64,000 nucleotides of DNA from assembly GCF_039724765.1 (NCBI RefSeq), contig NZ_CP155729.1, forward strand, positions 744,001 through 808,000, given 5' to 3'. Of the stretch, positions 1 to 8,224 are shown piece after piece (the stretch's first letter is position 1; the number at the start of each line of letters is the position of its first letter). Both the position numbers and the translations under genes were made by a program. Source of the DNA: Sagittula stellata E-37. Lineage in GTDB: Bacteria > Pseudomonadota > Alphaproteobacteria > Rhodobacterales > Rhodobacteraceae. The notes beneath the pieces are model-generated. The model saw nothing but the letters and a program-made list of their open reading frames with translations. It did no database searches and had not been told where the DNA came from.

Positions 1-650
1 GTCTCGGCGCGACTGGCATCCTGCGCCATGATCGCCGTCGCAATGCGTTCGTGGCATTTGATGTTCTCCCGGCGGTTCTGGTGCGTTGCCCGCGAGCGCC
101 AGCCGATGGCCCAGGTCTGCCGCGTGATGATCCAGAAGCTGTCGACCAGCATAGCATAGAGGTGATTGCCCGAGGCCTTCGCGATCAGGGAATGAAAGCG
201 AATGTCCAGTTCCATCAGCTCCGTGTGTCCCCCTTCGAGGGCGGCAAACATGCGGGTGGTGATGTCCAGGAGTTCCGTGGCTTCGGCGTCGCTGCGGCGC
301 ATCGCAGCCAGTCCGACGGTGCGCATTTCCAGCGTCCGGCGCACATCCAGTACCTGCTGGATGCTGATCCCCCGACTGTAGGTCGCATGATCCAGCACGA
401 GGCTCAGGGCAGAGGCATCGGGCAGGGCCACGCGGGCCTTTCGAGACCCGCCGATATCGAGAATCCGCAGCGTCGCGAGGCCGCGTAGGGCCTCTCGGGT
501 GACAGGGCGGGATACGCCCAGATGCTCGGCCAAGGCGGCCTCCGACGGCAGCGTATCGCCTGGCCGCAACGCTTGCGTGCGAATGAGGTCGCGGATGCCC
601 GTCATGGCCATTTCGGCCAACCCCGGCTCACTGGATATTGGCTTCGTCAA
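1..650 (-). CDS. GntR family (FCD) transcriptional regulator, 3' end cut off by the window
   Basis: DNA-binding regulator, probably the repressor of the divergent sugar-acid operon that starts at 860. The N-terminal winged helix shows RPGDTLPSEAALAEHLGVS, typical of GntR. The C-terminal ligand domain has the FCD pattern LDIRFHSLI, whose Asp and His normally help bind a metal. The protein is open at the window edge, so its C-terminus is unseen. The start is uncertain: a TTG at 650 gives a full first helix, while ATG codons at 611 and 605 would cut into it. It lies back to back with the catabolic genes across a 209-base promoter region that contains two palindromes. The family call is firm; the ligand is inferred only from the neighbours. 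Confidence 0.85.
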   Translation of the reverse strand, partial: MTKPISSEPGLAEMAMTGIRDLIRTQALRPGDTLPSEAALAEHLGVSRPVTREALRGLATLRILDIGGSRKARVALPDASALSLVLDHATYSRGISIQQVLDVRRTLEMRTVGLAAMRRSDAEATELLDITTRMFAALEGGHTELMELDIRFHSLIAKASGNHLYAMLVDSFWIITRQTWAIGWRSRATHQNRRENIKCHERIATAIMAQDASRAE

Positions 651-732
651 AAGAGGCCTCTCAGCTCAGTTTCGCTTGGTTCCCGTCATCGAGGGGTCCC
701 ATCACAGGATATTCTGCCAGAATGCATGAATT

Positions 733-763
733 TTGTCTGACAATCCATTGGAAATTGTCACAA
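733..763. promoter_or_regulatory. Paired GntR-type operator palindromes
   Basis: Two palindromes lie in the divergent promoter: TTGTCTGACAA at 733-743 and TTGTCACAA at 755-763. Their centres are 21 bases apart, about two helical turns, so two regulator dimers could bind one DNA face. The TTGT/ACAA half-sites fit those of FCD-type GntR repressors. Binding by the adjacent regulator is inferred. Confidence 0.6.
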
Positions 764-859
764 AATATGGCGGCGATGGATCGTGGCAGATAGGGTCCGC
801 CGCAACGAACGCCGTTGGCCTAAACCGGCCTCACCGGACGCTTAGGGAGGACATCTGAC

Positions 860-2056
860 GTGAAGATCACCGCCATCCGCACCTATCGTGCGGAGGAATT
901 CGCCAACGTGCTTTGGGTTCACGTTGAAACTGACGCCGGGATCACCGGCCTTGGCGAAACCTTCTACGGGGCCGAGGCCTGCGAGGCGCATATCCACAAC
1001 ACGCTCGCCGTGCGCCTGCTGGGCCAGAACCCGTTGAACATCGAGGCGCTGCACAAGGAGATGGTCAGCCTGCCCAACGCGCAGGCGTCGACCGGGGTCG
1101 AATATCGTGCGGCCTCTGCCGTCGATATCGCGCTGTGGGACATCTTCGGCAAGGTCGCGGGCCAGCCGGTGCATGTGATGCTGGGCGGCCAAAGCTGGGA
1201 CCGCATCCGCGTCTACAACACCTGTGCGGGCACGCGCTATGTGCGGACCAACAAGATCAAGCCGGTCGATACGTGGAACCGCGATGAAGGCCAGTACGAG
1301 GATCTCGACGCCTTCATGACCGACGCGGGCGCGCTGGCGGAGAACCTGCTGGAAAGCGGCATCACGGCGATGAAGATCTGGCCCTTCGATCCGCCCGCGA
1401 TCGAGAACAAGGGCATGTTCATCACCGCCGAACAGATGAAATCGGCAGTGAAACCCTTCGAGCAGATCCGCAAGGCCGTGGGCGACCGGATGGAGATCAT
1501 GGTCGAGATGCACTGCCTGTGGAACCTGCCCGTGGCCAAGGACATCGCCCGCGTGCTGGAGGACTACGCCCCCCGCTGGTACGAGGACCCGATCCGCATG
1601 AACAACGCGCAGGCACTGGCGGAGTTCGCGGCGTCGACGAACGTCTGGACCTGCGCCTCCGAAACGCTGGGATCGCGCTTTGCCTACAAGGAGTTCATGG
1701 ACCGGGACGCCGCGCATGTGGTCATGGCCGATCTTTGCTGGACCGGCGGGCTGACCGAGGGGCGCAAGATCGCTGCCATGGCCGACACCTACCACCGCCC
1801 CTTCGCGCCGCATGACTGCATCGGCCCTGTCGGCTTTGCCGCCGCGATCCACATGTCCTTCAGCCAGCCCAACACGCTGATCCAGGAATCGGTGCGCGCC
1901 TTCTACAACGGCTGGTATCGCGAGCTGGTGACCGAGGTGCCGCGCATCGAAGGAGGCTATGTCTACCCGATGGAAGGCCCGGGCCTCGGCACCGAGCTGC
2001 GCCCCGAATTCTTCGCGCGCGGCGACCTGACAACACGCATTTCGGAGGTTTCATGA
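860..2056 (+). CDS. Enolase-superfamily sugar-acid dehydratase (mandelate racemase/MLE family)
   Basis: Probable cytoplasmic Mg-dependent acid-sugar dehydratase (398 aa) making a 2-keto-3-deoxy acid. The N-terminal capping domain is followed by the barrel. Likely metal ligands are Glu216 (VEMH), Glu242 (WYEDP) and Glu268 (ASETLG). His218 and His318 (APHDCIGP) sit where D-galactonate and D-mannonate dehydratases carry their catalytic histidines. The first ligand is Glu where those families normally have Asp. First gene of the operon, with RBS GGGAGGA; its stop overlaps the next start as ATGA. The neighbouring idonate and gluconate dehydrogenases make D-gluconate or D-idonate a plausible substrate, but specificity cannot be read from sequence. 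Confidence 0.85.
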   Translation: MKITAIRTYRAEEFANVLWVHVETDAGITGLGETFYGAEACEAHIHNTLAVRLLGQNPLNIEALHKEMVSLPNAQASTGVEYRAASAVDIALWDIFGKVAGQPVHVMLGGQSWDRIRVYNTCAGTRYVRTNKIKPVDTWNRDEGQYEDLDAFMTDAGALAENLLESGITAMKIWPFDPPAIENKGMFITAEQMKSAVKPFEQIRKAVGDRMEIMVEMHCLWNLPVAKDIARVLEDYAPRWYEDPIRMNNAQALAEFAASTNVWTCASETLGSRFAYKEFMDRDAAHVVMADLCWTGGLTEGRKIAAMADTYHRPFAPHDCIGPVGFAAAIHMSFSQPNTLIQESVRAFYNGWYRELVTEVPRIEGGYVYPMEGPGLGTELRPEFFARGDLTTRISEVS

Positions 2057-2820
2057 GCCATCCCCTGTTCGATCTGACCGGCAAGACCGCCCTCATCACC
2101 GGCTCCTCCCGGGGCCTCGGCCGCGCCTTTGCCGAAGGCCTCGCGCAGGCTGGGGCGCGCATCGTCCTGAATGGCGTAAATGCCGACCGGCTGGAAACCG
2201 CCGCGCAGGAGATGCGCGATCAGGGCTTTGACGTGCTGACCTCGGCCTTCGACGTGGCGGATGAGGCGGCGATTGTCGCCGCCTTCGAGGCGCTGGATGC
2301 CGAGGTCGTCGACGTCGACATCCTCGTGAACAACGCGGGCATCCAGTTCCGCAAACCGATGCTGGAGCTGGACACCGCAGACTGGCGCCGGGTCATCGAC
2401 ATCAACCTGACTGCGGCCTTTGTCGTCGGCCGCGAAGCCGCGAAGCGCATGGCCAAGCGGGGCCGGGGAAAGGTGATCAACATCGGCTCGCTGACGTCCG
2501 AGCTGGCCCGCGCCACCGTCGCGCCCTACACGGTCGCCAAAGGCGGCATCAAGATGTTGACCAAGGCGATGGCCGCCGAATGGGGCGAGGCAGGCATTCA
2601 GGCCAACGCCATCGGCCCGGGCTACATGGTCACCGACATGAACGAGGCGCTGCTGTCGAACCCCGAGTTCGACGCCTGGGTCAAGGGCCGTACGCCGATG
2701 CGTCGCTGGGGTCTGCCGGAGGAACTGGCGGGCACCTGCATCTACCTCGCTTCGGACGCGTCGAATTATGTCTCGGGACAAATCATCTATGCCGATGGCG
2801 GCATGATCTCGGTTCTGTAG
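2053..2820 (+). CDS. idnO: Gluconate 5-dehydrogenase, SDR family
   Basis: Classical short-chain dehydrogenase of 255 aa, interconverting 5-keto-D-gluconate and D-gluconate with NAD(P)H. The cofactor loop is TGSSRGLG (about 16-23), followed by NNAGIQ and the catalytic Ser with YTVAK. NNAGIQ, the SELAR segment after the catalytic serine and the end DGGMISVL resemble E. coli IdnO along the whole length. It overlaps the dehydratase stop by four bases and is followed three bases later by a 2-hydroxyacid dehydrogenase. The idnD-type gene in the same operon supports the assignment; another 3- or 5-keto sugar acid remains possible. Confidence 0.8.
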   Translation: MSHPLFDLTGKTALITGSSRGLGRAFAEGLAQAGARIVLNGVNADRLETAAQEMRDQGFDVLTSAFDVADEAAIVAAFEALDAEVVDVDILVNNAGIQFRKPMLELDTADWRRVIDINLTAAFVVGREAAKRMAKRGRGKVINIGSLTSELARATVAPYTVAKGGIKMLTKAMAAEWGEAGIQANAIGPGYMVTDMNEALLSNPEFDAWVKGRTPMRRWGLPEELAGTCIYLASDASNYVSGQIIYADGGMISVL

Positions 2821-2823
2821 CCC

Positions 2824-3792
2824 ATGATGAAGATCGTGTTTTACGGCATCAATGCCGCCGCCTTCGAGCCGGGTCTGTCCGAGCAACTGGAGATACCTCA
2901 CGAGATCGCGGTGATTTCGGACGGCGCAGACGCCCCGGGCGAGGCCGAGGCGCTCGCCGGGGCCGACGTGGTCGTGGGCGTGCATCTCAAGGGGGCGGGC
3001 GTGCAGAGCGCACGTCTGTTCCAGCTGCCCGCCGCCGGGTACGACCTGGTCGACATGGCGGCATTGCCCGCGGGCTGTGCCGTGTGCAACGCCTTCGGCC
3101 ACGAAAACGCCATCGCGGAATACGTCATGTCGGCGCTCTTGTCGCGGCATGTGCCGCTGGCGGATGCGGACGCTCGGCTGCGGCAGGGCGACTGGCATTA
3201 CTGGGCGGGAGGTACGGAGGGGCTTCGGACCGAGCTGGGCCAGCAGAGCATCGGGATCGTGGGGCATGGCCATATCGGCAAGGCCGTCAAGGACCGTGCG
3301 CTGGCCTTCGGCATGAAGGTGCACGTGGCCAACCGCTCGCCGGTCGATGATGCACGCGTCACGGCGCATGGGCTGCAGGCGCTGGCCGGGATGGCGGGGC
3401 AGGTGGACGTGCTGCTGAACACGCTGCCGCTGTCGGACAGCACCGAAGGTCTGATCGGCGCCGAGGTGCTTGCGGCCATGCACGACGGTGCCGTCATCAT
3501 GAACGTCGGGCGCGGTCCGGTGATCGACGAGGACGCGCTTTTTGCCGCGCTGAAGGACGGTCGTCTGAATGCGATCCTCGACACCTGGTACGTCTATCCC
3601 TCGAAGGACGCGCCGAACCCGCTGCCGTCGAAGCATGCGTTTCACGAACTGCCCAACGTCACCCTCACCCCGCACATGTCGGCCTGGACCAGCGGCACCA
3701 TCGCCCGTCGCACGGCCACCGTGGCAGAGAACGTCAACCGGCTGGCGCGCGGCGACGCTCTGATCAACGTCATCAAGGAGGCCCACTCATGA
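2824..3792 (+). CDS. D-isomer-specific 2-hydroxyacid dehydrogenase, formate-dehydrogenase-like subgroup
   Basis: NAD(P)-dependent oxidoreductase (322 aa) expected to interconvert a 2-keto acid and a 2-hydroxy acid. The nucleotide loop is GHGHIG, and the catalytic Arg (NVGRGPVID) and His (TPHMSAW) are present. Where the family has its acidic partner, usually in DVFExEP, this protein reads DTWYVYP, so a Tyr replaces the Glu. That loop resembles DVWFPQP of formate dehydrogenases, which also lack the Glu. ATG at 2824 (second ATG at 2827) follows the idnO stop closely; the end overlaps the next gene as ATGA. The substrate may be a keto-gluconate, which is inference. Confidence 0.75.
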   Translation: MMKIVFYGINAAAFEPGLSEQLEIPHEIAVISDGADAPGEAEALAGADVVVGVHLKGAGVQSARLFQLPAAGYDLVDMAALPAGCAVCNAFGHENAIAEYVMSALLSRHVPLADADARLRQGDWHYWAGGTEGLRTELGQQSIGIVGHGHIGKAVKDRALAFGMKVHVANRSPVDDARVTAHGLQALAGMAGQVDVLLNTLPLSDSTEGLIGAEVLAAMHDGAVIMNVGRGPVIDEDALFAALKDGRLNAILDTWYVYPSKDAPNPLPSKHAFHELPNVTLTPHMSAWTSGTIARRTATVAENVNRLARGDALINVIKEAHS

Positions 3793-4832
3793 AGGCAGTT
3801 GTCATCCACGGTGCGCGCGATCTGCGCATCGAAGACATGGCCCCCGCCGCGCAGCCCGGCCCTGGCGAGGTGCAGGTGCACGTGGCCAACGGCGGGATCT
3901 GTGGGTCCGATCTGCATTACTATCTGCACGGTGGCTTTGGCGCGATCCGCGTCCGCGAACCGATGGCGCTGGGGCATGAAGTCTCGGGCGTCGTGTCCGA
4001 CGTGGGCGACGGCGTCGAAGGTCTGGCGGTCGGCGACAAGGTGGCCGTGAACCCTTCGCGTCCCTGCGCGCGCTGCGAATACTGCCTGCGCGGACAGCCG
4101 AACCAGTGCCTGGACATGCGCTTCAACGGCTCGGCCATGCGGATGCCGCATGAACAGGGCCTGTTCCGCGAGACGCTGACCCTGCCCGCGACGCTGGTAG
4201 AGCGTTTCGCACCGGAGGCCGACCTGGCCTTCGCCGCGATGACCGAACCGCTGGCGGTCTGTCTGCACGCCGTGCGGCAGGCCGGATCGCTGCTTGGGAA
4301 AACGGTGTTGGTGGCGGGCTCAGGCCCCATCGGTTGCCTGACTATCGCCGCCGCCCGTCTGGCCGGAGCAACACGGATCGTCGCGACCGACATCTCAGAC
4401 ACGCCCCTTGGTGTCGCCCGCGCGATGGGCGCACATGAGACGATCAACCTGGCCGCCACGCCGGAGGGGTTGGCCCCCTTCCAGCGCGACAAAGGCCAGA
4501 TCGACGTCAGTTTTGAGTGTTCCGGCGCGCCACAGGCGCTTGGCGGGCTGCTGACCGCAACGCGGGCAGGGGGCACGGTGGTGCTGGTCGGTATGGGGGG
4601 CGAGGCCCCCTTGCCGCTGCAACTGACGGTCGCCAAAGAGCTGACCCTGCGCGGCGCCTTCCGTTTTCACGAGGAATTCGCCACCGCCGCCAGGGTCATT
4701 TCCGAGGGGCGCATCGACCTGGCCCCGTTGTTGACCGGCGTGCACGACACTGACGACGCTGTGGCGGCTTTCGATCTTGCCGCCGACAAGTCCCGCGCCA
4801 TGAAGGTGCAAATCCGTTTCTCCGGCGCCTGA
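3789..4832 (+). CDS. idnD: L-idonate 5-dehydrogenase-like zinc alcohol dehydrogenase
   Basis: Medium-chain zinc dehydrogenase (347 aa) that would oxidise L-idonate to 5-ketogluconate. Visible are the catalytic zinc ligands in GGICGSDLHYY and GHE, the structural-zinc cysteines in NPSRPCARCEYC, and the cofactor loop AGSGPIG. CxDMRFNGSAM and GMGG are shared with E. coli IdnD. It overlaps the preceding gene by four bases and is 33 bases from the transporter binding protein. With idnO it gives the two-step L-idonate to D-gluconate conversion. A related polyol dehydrogenase is the main alternative. Confidence 0.8.
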   Translation: MKAVVIHGARDLRIEDMAPAAQPGPGEVQVHVANGGICGSDLHYYLHGGFGAIRVREPMALGHEVSGVVSDVGDGVEGLAVGDKVAVNPSRPCARCEYCLRGQPNQCLDMRFNGSAMRMPHEQGLFRETLTLPATLVERFAPEADLAFAAMTEPLAVCLHAVRQAGSLLGKTVLVAGSGPIGCLTIAAARLAGATRIVATDISDTPLGVARAMGAHETINLAATPEGLAPFQRDKGQIDVSFECSGAPQALGGLLTATRAGGTVVLVGMGGEAPLPLQLTVAKELTLRGAFRFHEEFATAARVISEGRIDLAPLLTGVHDTDDAVAAFDLAADKSRAMKVQIRFSGA

Positions 4833-4865
4833 CACGCCGGTTTCACCCAGAGGGAGGAGACCCCG

Positions 4866-5882
4866 ATGACCTACAAGACCCTGCTCACAAGTGCGCTGGC
4901 CCTCGGCCTCACGGCCATGGCCGCCAACGCCCAGGACTACAGCTTCCGCTTCCAGTCCTCCGACCCGGCGGGCAACCCCAACTTCGAATTCCAGCAGGGC
5001 TGGACCGAAACGCTCAAGGAGATGAGCGACGGCAATGTCGTGGTTGAGCTGCTGCCCGTCGGCTCCATCGTCGATTACAAGGAAACCCAGGACGCGGTCG
5101 GCGCGGGCATCATCGACGGCCACATCACCGACACCTCTTACTTCGCGGGCAAGGACCCGGCCTTCGGCCTGATCGCCAACCCGGTCGGCGCATGGTCCGA
5201 TCCGTCCGAGATGATCGACTTTGTCGAGAATGGCGGCGGCGCCGAGCTGATGAACGAATTGCTGAACCCCTACGGGCTGGAATTCATCGGCGTATCGACC
5301 CCCGGTCTCGAAGCGTTCGTCTCGAAGGTTCCGCTGGATGGCGTGGCAGACCTTGAAGGGCTGAAGGTCCGCAACCCCGAAGGACTGATCGCCAACGTCT
5401 TCCGTGCCGCGGGGGCCGCCCCGGTGAACCTGCCGGCATCCGAGGTCTACACCTCGCTCGACAAGGGCGTGATCGATGCGGCGGATTACTCGGTCTTTTC
5501 GGTCAACCAGGAGGTCGGCATGAACGAAGTCGCCACGCACCCGGTCTATCCCGGGTTCCACTCGCTGCCGCTGATCGAAGTTTCGATGAACAAGGCCAAG
5601 TGGGACGCGCTGCCCGAAGACGTGCAGGATATGTTCAAAGCGTCGGTCAAGGAATTCCAGCAGACCCAGATCAACGCCCTGAAAGAGCGCGACCTTGCCG
5701 CCATCGAAGAGGCCAAAGCCAAGGGTGACGTGACCATCCACGACTGGCCCGCCGAAGAGCGCGCCAAGTTCCGCGGCATCGCGCGCGGCGAATGGGAGAA
5801 GGTCGCAAGCCAGTCCGAGATGGCCCAGAAGGTCTATGACAGCCTGAACGCCTACCTGGAGTCCAAAGGCCTGATCAAGTGA
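4866..5882 (+). CDS. dctP: TRAP transporter substrate-binding protein, DctP family
   Basis: Periplasmic binding protein (338 aa) of a TRAP transporter, catching an organic acid for the downstream membrane units. An N-terminal signal peptide ends near AANAQ (about residue 22). LEGLKVRNPEG carries the conserved Arg that binds the substrate carboxylate in DctP proteins. The start is set by GGGAGGAG eight bases upstream. A strong hairpin follows the stop. By context the ligand is a sugar acid such as L-idonate or gluconate; the family itself does not fix this. Confidence 0.88.
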   Translation: MTYKTLLTSALALGLTAMAANAQDYSFRFQSSDPAGNPNFEFQQGWTETLKEMSDGNVVVELLPVGSIVDYKETQDAVGAGIIDGHITDTSYFAGKDPAFGLIANPVGAWSDPSEMIDFVENGGGAELMNELLNPYGLEFIGVSTPGLEAFVSKVPLDGVADLEGLKVRNPEGLIANVFRAAGAAPVNLPASEVYTSLDKGVIDAADYSVFSVNQEVGMNEVATHPVYPGFHSLPLIEVSMNKAKWDALPEDVQDMFKASVKEFQQTQINALKERDLAAIEEAKAKGDVTIHDWPAEERAKFRGIARGEWEKVASQSEMAQKVYDSLNAYLESKGLIK

Positions 5883-5888
5883 ACCGGA

Positions 5889-5916
5889 CCGGGGCGGGCA
5901 TCGCTGCCCGCCCCGG
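5889..5916 (+). other. Intercistronic hairpin between dctP and dctQ
   Basis: Perfect 12-bp stem CCGGGGCGGGCA / TGCCCGCCCCGG with a TCGC loop, starting 6 bases after the dctP stop and lacking a T-run. Such stems often protect the binding-protein mRNA or cut readthrough, giving more binding protein than permease. A hairpin sits in the same place in the second TRAP operon (20668-20689). Confidence 0.7.
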
Positions 5917-5940
5917 CACCTTGAAGCGCGGAGGAGAGAC

Positions 5941-6492
5941 ATGAGCGAATTGGCCAAGCGTGTGGCGCCCGAGGCGGGCCGCCTGGGACGCATCATCGAC
6001 AAGGGCGGTTACGTCTTCGCGGCGGGTATCGTGCTGGCCGCGGGCATCCTTCTGCTCGAGGTCTTCCTGCGCTACGTCTTCAACAGCCCGACGCTTTGGG
6101 CACATGAGACAACGACCTTCCTCTGCGGGCTCGCGTTCCTTTACGGCGGCCTGTTCTGCGTGGCACGCAACAGCCACATTCGCGTCGTTCTGATCTACGA
6201 CGCCATCGGGCCGCGCGCCCGGCGCTGGCTGAACGTCGCCATCTCGATCCTGTCGCTGATCGCCTCGGGCTTCTTCGCCTTTGCCAGCTGGATCATGGTG
6301 TCCAAGGCCTTCTGGACGCCGACCGGCGACTTTCGCATGGAAACCTCCGGCTCTGCCTGGAACCCGCCGACACCGGCATTGGTCAAGGGGTTCCTGCTGC
6401 TCATGCTCATCGCCATGGCCCTCCAGTTCCTGATTCTCGCTTTCAACTACCTGCGCGCGCCTGCGGATCGCGCTTCGGAGACCGACGTATGA
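5941..6492 (+). CDS. dctQ: TRAP transporter small membrane subunit, DctQ family
   Basis: Small integral membrane subunit (183 aa) that pairs with the DctM channel. Four hydrophobic segments are visible, the first at about residues 25-42. LLEVFLRYVFNSP is the usual DctQ signature near the first helix. The start follows GGAGGAGAG. The stop overlaps the dctM start by four bases (ATGA), indicating translational coupling. Confidence 0.88.
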   Translation: MSELAKRVAPEAGRLGRIIDKGGYVFAAGIVLAAGILLLEVFLRYVFNSPTLWAHETTTFLCGLAFLYGGLFCVARNSHIRVVLIYDAIGPRARRWLNVAISILSLIASGFFAFASWIMVSKAFWTPTGDFRMETSGSAWNPPTPALVKGFLLLMLIAMALQFLILAFNYLRAPADRASETDV

Positions 6493-7805
6493 GTGCCGTT
6501 CTGGATTTCGCCGCAATCGGCATCGGACCGCTGACTCTGTGGATGTTCGGCCTGATGGTTGCGTTGTTGCTGACCGGGATGCCGCTGGCCTTTGTCACAC
6601 TGCTGGTGGCGCTGGTCTTTGCGGTGCTGGGCTATGGCACCATGGCGGTGCCGATCATAACCTCGCGCATCTACACCTTTGTCGAAAGCTTCGTCTTTGT
6701 CTCGGTGCCGATGTTCGTGCTGATGGCCGCGCTGCTGGACCGATCCGGCATCGCGCGCGATCTCTTCGATGCGATGAAGCTGATCGGCGGCCGGTTGCGC
6801 GGCGGCGTTGCGGTGCAGACGATCTTTGTCGCGGTGGTTCTGGCCGCGATGTCCGGGATCATCGGCGGCGAAATCGTCCTGTTGGGTATGATCGCCCTCC
6901 CGCAGATGCTGCGCCAGGGCTACGACCGCAAGCTCGCCATCGGCGTGGTCTGCGCTGGCGGGTCGCTGGGTACGATGGTGCCACCGTCGATCGTGCTGAT
7001 CATCTACGGGCTGACTGCCAACGTCTCGATCGGAGACCTGTTCACCGCCGCCTTCATCCCCGGTTTCATGCTGGCGATGTTCTACGTGGTCTATATTCTC
7101 GTGCTGTCCTACAGCAGACCCAACATTGCCCCGCCGCCCGATCCGGTGCCCATGCCCGGCGCAGAAAAGATCAAGCTGCTCAAGGGCCTGATCCTGCCGC
7201 TGCTGGTCGTGTTCTTCGTGCTGGGCTCGATCTACGCCGGGATTGCGTCCGTGACGGAGGCCTCTGCAGTTGGTGTGGGGGGCGTGCTGCTGTCGACCGT
7301 GCTACGGGGCGAGTTCTCGCTGAAAATGCTGCGTGACAGTGCGATGCAGACGCTGGCGACCGTGGGCATGATCGTCTGGATCGGGATCGGTGCGACGGCG
7401 CTGGTCGGGGTCTACAACCTGATGGGCGGCATCCGCTTCATTTCCGAGCTGATGACGGGGATTTCCGATAATCCCACCGTCATCGTGCTGGTGATGATGG
7501 CGATCCTCTTTGTCCTTGGCGCCTTCCTCGACTGGGTCGGGATCGCGCTTCTGACGATGCCGATCTTCGTGCCGATCATCAAGACGCTCGGCCTCGACCC
7601 GGTGTGGTTCGGCGTGCTGTTTGCAATGAACATGCAGGTGAGCTTCCTGTCGCCCCCCTTCGGCCCGGCGGCCTTCTACCTGAAGTCGGTGGCCCCGCCG
7701 GATATTTCGCTGGGCGAGATCTTCCGGTCCCTGCTGCCCTTCATCGCGCTGCAAGTCCTGGCGGTCGGCCTGTTGATCGCCTTCCCGGGGATCACCGGAC
7801 GCTGA
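6489..7805 (+). CDS. dctM: TRAP transporter large permease, DctM family
   Basis: Large membrane subunit (438 aa) with about twelve hydrophobic helices, carrying out sodium-coupled uptake of the acid delivered by the binding protein. VTLLVALVFAVLGYG near the N-terminus and CAGGSLGTMVPPSI mid-protein are typical of DctM. It is the last gene of the operon, overlaps dctQ by four bases and is followed by a possible terminator hairpin at 7825-7853. Family assignment is firm; substrate is inferred from the operon. Confidence 0.9.
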   Translation: MSAVLDFAAIGIGPLTLWMFGLMVALLLTGMPLAFVTLLVALVFAVLGYGTMAVPIITSRIYTFVESFVFVSVPMFVLMAALLDRSGIARDLFDAMKLIGGRLRGGVAVQTIFVAVVLAAMSGIIGGEIVLLGMIALPQMLRQGYDRKLAIGVVCAGGSLGTMVPPSIVLIIYGLTANVSIGDLFTAAFIPGFMLAMFYVVYILVLSYSRPNIAPPPDPVPMPGAEKIKLLKGLILPLLVVFFVLGSIYAGIASVTEASAVGVGGVLLSTVLRGEFSLKMLRDSAMQTLATVGMIVWIGIGATALVGVYNLMGGIRFISELMTGISDNPTVIVLVMMAILFVLGAFLDWVGIALLTMPIFVPIIKTLGLDPVWFGVLFAMNMQVSFLSPPFGPAAFYLKSVAPPDISLGEIFRSLLPFIALQVLAVGLLIAFPGITGR

Positions 7806-7824
7806 CAGGGTGATCTGTCGTCCT

Positions 7825-7853
7825 GCGGGCCTTCGTTCATGCCGAGGGCCCGC
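7825..7853 (+). terminator. Possible terminator after the sugar-acid operon
   Basis: Inverted repeat GCGGGCC / GGCCCGC with a 15-base loop, starting 20 bases after the dctM stop and followed by GGTTTCG. The T-run is poor, so this is a weak candidate. The rest of the gap to the tRNA at 8046 shows no gene. Confidence 0.4.
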
Positions 7854-8045
7854 GGTTTCGTCATTGGTGGTCGAGGCGGCATCGGAGAGTTTTCACTGAC
7901 AGCGGCAGTGCGACGTAAACTCGAAAATGCCGGAAGACGTCGGGAAAGACCGTGATGTCGCAATTAATGCCGCGATACATGTGTGCACGAACAGCGGACG
8001 TTCCGCGCGCCTGCATGCGCCATGGCATCGTTGACTGAAATACAA

Positions 8046-8122
8046 TGGCGATCCCTGAAGGACTCGAACCCTCAACCTGCTGATTAGAAGTCAGCTGCTC
8101 TATCCAGTTGAGCTAAGGGACC
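8046..8122 (-). tRNA. tRNA-Arg (anticodon TCT)
   Basis: The complement folds as a complete cloverleaf. The acceptor stem is GGTCCCT with AGGGATC (one G-U pair). The D arm is GCTCAACTGGATAGAGC. The anticodon stem GCTGA/TCAGC holds loop CTTCTAA with anticodon TCT. The T arm contains GGTTCGAGTCC. The 3' CCA is encoded (8046-8048). It reads AGA codons. Confidence 0.95.
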
Positions 8123-8224
8123 GCTGCGACGTCTTTAATCCGATTGTGCAGGTAAACTCAAAGCGAAATCGGCATCGAGGTTGGCGACAGCGGACGTTGT
8201 ACATATTCCGGCCATCGGGGCAGG

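Noticed and set aside
1963..3786. Long leftward open frame (607 codons) opposite idnO and the 2-hydroxyacid dehydrogenase
   Set aside because: GC-rich codon bias opens the antisense frame; its His/Arg/Asp-rich sequence matches no family, while the opposite strand encodes clear enzymes.
8046..8122. tRNA-Arg as an attachment site for an integrated island
   Set aside because: No integrase gene and no repeated copy of the tRNA 3' end were seen in the flanking sequence.
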